The position numbers and the translations under genes are program-made. A stretch of 64,000 bases of DNA from Panopea generosa (taxonomy: Eukaryota; Mollusca; Bivalvia; Adapedonta; Hiatellidae): positions 2,186,001 through 2,250,000 of the forward strand of contig CM055901.1 in NCBI GenBank assembly GCA_029582155.1, written 5' to 3'. Shown one piece after another: positions 59,331 through 64,000 of the stretch. The first letter of the stretch is position 1; every line of letters begins with the position of its first letter. The notes beneath the pieces were generated by a model that was not told the origin of the DNA, made no database searches, and saw only the letters and a program-made list of their open reading frames with translations.

Positions 59331-61799
59331 GAATATACAATGTACACATGAATGTACTGAGTGGTAATAATTATACTTGTGGCTACATATGACTACATAA
59401 AAAAATGTTTATATATTTGTGAATGAAATCAGTTTAAAAGTTAATTGAGCACAAAACACGAAATATACGAGTAAATGTATCAATAAAATATATCAATGTA
59501 CAAAACTATCTACAGTTTTCAAGTTTAATGTCTCATGCTATAAAAGCGCAACACCAAAAATAAAATATTCTGAAACATTAAAACAGAAAGCAAAGAAGGG
59601 TAATGAACATTATAGTATATCGAATGGTGTTGAAAATATAACAGAGGCATTCAATATCAACATAATTATTATGTTCAAATATCAAAATTCTCTCCCATCC
59701 CCCATCGTCTTCGACCGATAAACGCGAATGGAGTTGAAAATGGAGTATACGAAGGAGCAAACAAGCTATTGTTATAAAAAATAACGGATGCCATTAAATT
59801 TGTATCATCACTATTTCGAAATGCGAAGTAGTGCACTAGATCCGCATATATTCGTGGGCAAACCACTTACCCGAATGTTACAGAAACGCTTAAAAATAGT
59901 AAAACGGTCCACCATCAGACTGGTATCCTGCTAAATACAAAGAGCATGACTTGACACTTTCTTATGCATTTCATTTTCTGCCGTTTTCGTTTAGCTTTCA
60001 AATACTGAGAGAGAAAATGCGTCAATGTATTGATATTAAAACCAACCTAAACAAAGAGTTAGAGTCTTTATTTCGGAAAAAGTTTGACACCACAGAAAAC
60101 GACTAGCAAATCACAAAAAAAACGACAAACAAATATCTAATCATACAAATTAGAACTAGACAAAGAAAATATTGCGTTGATTGAATCGAATAGTGTATGG
60201 ATTAAAGAACGCTTCCGCTGCTCCTCTACAGTACGCATATTACCGGAATTAGGCGTAATCTTCTAAAGCAGTTGCGGTTTAAAAAACAGAGAGATACAAT
60301 AAATCTCAATTTTCCGCCGTTTTAATTAGCTCCAGGATGCTCTTGCACGCGAACAAACACTATTTTGCTATTTTGTTTCTTGAGGTTTTTCGCGTTCTTA
60401 GTTATTATTATTGACGCGTAGGGGAAATAGAGGTAGAGAATTAAGACTATAAATCAAAATTTGGAGTGGCAAAACCAATGAGATTTCTGAAAGTACCGAG
60501 TCAATTTACAAAATGTTTTTGATATTACCACGCATTTCATTTTAGGTCGCTATGATCGCATGTTGTTCTTCTCTTCTTAAGATTTATACACTTGTTTATT
60601 TGTTTAACGTAAATATGCCGACATTTTATTTCACCTTTTGTACTGTTCGTATTCGTTGTCTTGATTAATAGTATTAATGTGTCGTCTGAAAAGAAAGGCA
60701 TTGATTATAAATCTTCTGAAAGTACTCCCGAAAAGGTGACTTAAAGTAGATTTATTGTTATCATGAATTTCTTTGCCAGGACCTTTCAAGAGCAAGCAAG
60801 CTTGTTAATACAATCCCTCATTGGTATTTGTACGTATTGCGAAGACTTCGTGTTTACAAATACAGTTTAAGCTTTTTTAAAAATATATATGCATCAGTGA
60901 AGTTAATATTGGAGCAGTCATGTAATGATACAGTTTTGTAAAATTATTCCGACATTTTCTTGTTTTTACACCATTTTATGATAAAATCGTTTGCAACGCT
61001 TTCGTGCTGAATTAATATTAACAGAGGTTTGCTTAACTCGTTCTAACCGGATTGTTCGAGTTGCAGATCCAGTATCTGTTAGACAATCACGCAATTGTAC
61101 TTTACATGGATTTATGTTTTCAGTGTTTGTAACTACCCATACAACATGAACGGTGTAGGTAACATGGACGTATCTGTTTTATTATCTAAACTTATTTGGT
61201 TAAATGGTTCTTAGAACTTAATTTACGTTATATTTCCTTTGATTAATTACAAAACAAACAACATTAAAACTAGTGTTATTGTGTGTAGTGTTGTTGTTTT
61301 TTTTCAGCGGAACATATTTTACGAATTATGCAATATATTCATAAATAGAGGCTATAACTGTAACCGGCACCTTTTTTAAAAATTAACTAAACGTAGTTAC
61401 TCTTTAGATTTCTCTATCATCCGGGCAATCATCCACTTGTGCATTCTTGGTGGGACAAACGGCAAAGTTGGTGAATTTTCACTCAGTACATTATCATGGA
61501 GGGGAAAATCAATATATAACAAAACGATTAAATTCAGTTTCGTCATTCGGTTTCTTGTTTTGAATTAGAAATATCTCTTTTTGATTGCGAAGTACAATTC
61601 CCCATCCCTATTTCTCATGATTTGTGTTTTCCGTGACAATTTGTGTACTAAGATGTGTTTCAGTTTTGTTTATTGCTACCTTTCTAAAGGGAGAAATGTT
61701 TTTAGGAAATATTGTGGGAGGGTCTTTTTCTTCTTTTATTGTCAAACGGTTTTTATTCTTCGTGCATTTAATACAAACAAAACCTGATCTCATGGCACT
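59331..61799. other. No gene seen
   Basis: About 2.5 kb of AT-rich DNA. Similar phrases 'ctgccgttttcgtttagct' (about 59,980) and 'ccgccgttttaattagct' (about 60,314) hint at an old duplication. Nothing coding is supported. Confidence 0.45.
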
Positions 61800-62035
61800 C
61801 TAGGGAAAAAAACAAATCTGTTCTTTATATTAAATAATATCGTTAATGATCTTAGAGACAGATCGGTAGTCAAATATGAAAACCACTAACGAACTATTAA
61901 AGAATACTTCATACTGTCTAATACCAATTGCATCAAGAATATTGAATCGTCAAGTTCTGCCTTCAATCATAGACTAAAACGCGCTAATAATTTTGTTGTG
62001 GACAACACTAACGTCAAAAAAACATGAACCATACT
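61800..62035 (+). pseudogene. Possible LINE RT fragment
   Basis: One frame reads LFFILNNIVNDLRDRSVVKYE, then stops, and resumes ILSNTNCIKNIESSSSAFN and NFVVDNTNVKKT. The order fits RT motif B' (xxYINDIxxDL), a damaged motif C region and the following N-x2-K-KT stretch. Catalytic aspartates are not visible, so this is tentative. Confidence 0.4.
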
Positions 62036-62114
62036 GTATTGTATGATTCGGTTTACATAAACATATCAATTTTGTTGATTCCGTTAGATTGTTTCAGATA
62101 TCTACACGTTTATC

Positions 62115-62720
62115 TCGTGAACTTTGAATATGGACAATATTGTAATAATGTATGTTAATAAATGTCGTTTGTGATTTGAATTGCTACATTCATGATTTGG
62201 ATATCAACAAATTTGAACTTTGAATATTGATTATATTGTTGTAATGTATGTTAATAAATGTCTTTTTGCCATTTGAATTGCTACATTCATGATTTGGATA
62301 TCTACAAATTTGACCTTTGAATATTGATTATATTGTTGTTATGAGTAGTATATATAATGGGGGCTTGGCACACTGTTTTCGTCATCCAAATGTCGACCAA
62401 TATCTGGATGACGAAAAAAGTGTGCCAAACCCCCCATAATATATACTACTGTAATGTACGTTGATAAATGTATCTTTGCTACATTCATGTTTTAGATATC
62501 AACAAATTTGAGCTTCGAATATTGATTATATTGTTAATAAATGTGTTTTTGCGATTTAAATTGCTACATTCATGTTTTGGATATCTACAAATTTCAACTT
62601 TCAACATGGCATATATTGTTGTAATGTACGTTAATAAATGTGGGTTTTTTTGCGATTTAAATTGCAACATTCATGTTTTGGATATCTACAAATTTGAACT
62701 ATGAATGTTAATTATGTAGC
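62115..62720 (+). repeat. About 97-bp tandem repeat, about six copies
   Basis: 'tttgaatattgattatattg', 'gttaataaatgt', 'atttgaattgctacattcat' and 'gatatc-acaaatttgaac' recur from 62,124 at intervals of about 97, shortened in some units. The third unit is split by a 107-base foldback insertion. Stops in all frames. Confidence 0.88.
62344..62450. mobile_element. 107-bp foldback MITE
   Basis: 45-46-base arms (62,344-62,388 and 62,405-62,450) are near-perfect inverted repeats, starting 'agtagtatatataatggggg' and 'cttggcacact', around a 16-base loop. Only a few mismatches or one-base indels separate the arms. It interrupts a unit of the 97-bp array, which lets the insertion site be read from sister units. 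No coding capacity. Confidence 0.88.
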
Positions 62721-62969
62721 TATTGTTTCTGTTGGCGGATATGTTGTTATTATTATTTGTGCCTGTGTTTTACAATTGAAGTTGCAACAGTTTTGGTAAA
62801 GGTTACTCCCAGATGTGATAGGAAGGGGATACAATTACCAAAACAATTTTTATGTATTCACAAATTCGATTAAAGGGTCGACAATGTGATTTAATTTGAA
62901 GTACATAATTTAATTTGAAGAAGAAAATCTATTTACCACAACACAAATGTAACGAATATTTAAAATTCA

Positions 62970-63592
62970 AATTGCCTCACTCGTGATTTAGATTGCCACA
63001 TTCATGATTAAGATTGCCACACTCATGATTTAGATTGTCACACTCGTGATTTAGATTGTTACACTCGTGATTTAGATTTCCACACTCGTGATTTATATTG
63101 TTACACTCATAATTTAGATTGCCATACTCGTGATTTAGATTGCCACACTCGTGATTTATATTTCCACACTCGTGATTTAGATTGTTACACTTGTGATTTA
63201 GATCTCCACACTCGTGATTTAGATTGCCACACTCATGATTTAAATTGTTACACTCGTGATTTAGATTTCCACACTCGTGATTTAGAGTGTTGCACTTGTG
63301 ATTTAGATCTCCACACTCGTGATTTAGATTTCCACACTCGTGATTTAGATTGTTACACTTGTGATTTAGATTGTAACACTCGTGATTTAGATTGTAACAC
63401 TTGTGATTTAGTTCTCCACACTCGTGATTTAGATTGTTACACTCGTGATTTAGATTGCCACGCTCGTGATTTAGATTTCCACACTCATGATTGAGATTGC
63501 CACACTCGTGATTTAGATTGCCACACTCATGATTTATTGCCACGCTCGTAATTTAGATTGTTACACTCGTTATTTAGATTGCTACAAATGTG
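62970..63592. repeat. 21-bp satellite, about 29-30 copies
   Basis: Unit 'cactcgtgatttagattgcc' plus one base, with variation mainly in the last three bases (gcc, gtt, tcc, ctc). As 21 is seven codons, one minus-strand frame is open for 188 codons of Asn-His-Glu-Cys-x-x-Leu type. The frame opens and closes with the array and has no flanking gene structure, so I do not call it a gene. Confidence 0.93.
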
Positions 63593-63652
63593 AATTATGA
63601 ATATAGGCTGAATTACTGTATTTTCTGTTTATGGATTTGTTGTTGTTAAAGG

Positions 63653-63803
<151 letters not shown>

Positions 63804-64000
63804 TTGTTTGTGTTTTTTTCTGTTTTAAATTACTGTTTATTGTTAATTTTGCCACAGATGTAATTTTGATTAAAATAGATAGGATTCAATATGATTTAAA
63901 TTATGATTTGATGCCAAATTATTACTAAAATTTGACAAACTTGATTTAAAGTGCCAGAAATGTTATTAAAATTGATATATATGATTTAGTAAGAAAAAGA
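63804..64000. other. AT-rich tail with decayed 21-bp-like phrases
   Basis: Phrases such as 'atgatttaaattatgattt', 'gatttaaagtgcc' and 'tatatgatttag' resemble the 21-bp satellite unit, suggesting the array once extended further right. Confidence 0.4.

Overview
The window looks like AT-rich, repeat-laden intergenic DNA from an animal nuclear genome. The mix of tRNA-derived SINEs sharing a core, CR1/Jockey-like LINE pieces, small inverted-repeat transposons, long minisatellites and ATT/ATC, TTG, TA and TG microsatellites fits a mollusc, probably a bivalve. That assignment is an inference from repeat style and composition. I see no convincing host protein-coding gene, no genuine tRNA or rRNA gene, no CRISPR and nothing prokaryotic. 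Nearly every open reading frame is short or is a by-product of a tandem repeat whose unit is a multiple of three.

Layout. 1-9 kb: a diverged tandem family (0.94-2.1 kb), a 93-bp repeat, a LINE reverse-transcriptase scrap (6.5-6.8 kb), SINEs and a 580-bp ATT/ATC tract. 9.5-11.5 kb: a MITE copy followed by a 69-bp satellite of about 22 units, open on the plus strand for 498 codons. 12-25 kb: scattered SINEs, a second MITE copy and long featureless AT-rich DNA. 24.8-28.1 kb: a (TA)n tract, a GC-richer patch and adjacent 107-bp and 86-bp satellites. 28.7-36.3 kb: two old copies of a large dispersed repeat (called R1 here) with SINE and LINE insertions, plus a pogo-like MITE.

37.8-50.5 kb: a compound block R3+R1 is present at 37.8-41.7 kb and again at 45.5-50.5 kb, where R1 itself is tandemly doubled. 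The first copy holds a private insertion with a hammerhead-ribozyme-like core. Between the blocks lies a minus-strand coding fossil with a 2A-like motif and a cysteine-protease-like motif.

50.6-59.3 kb: the best MITE copy, with 13-bp perfect terminal inverted repeats; a LINE fragment split by an inversion that also flipped part of a 50-bp minisatellite; a third R3 copy; and a 5'-truncated LINE with a recognisable reverse-transcriptase core (57.2-59.3 kb, minus). 61.8-64 kb: another possible RT scrap, a 97-bp tandem array carrying a 107-bp foldback element, a 21-bp satellite and a long TTG/CTG tract.

The parts do not form a pathway; the window records transposition, tandem amplification and rearrangement. 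The most noteworthy items are the hammerhead-like core, the 2A/protease fossil, the LINE-minisatellite inversion, the higher-order 69-bp satellite and the R2 MITE family.
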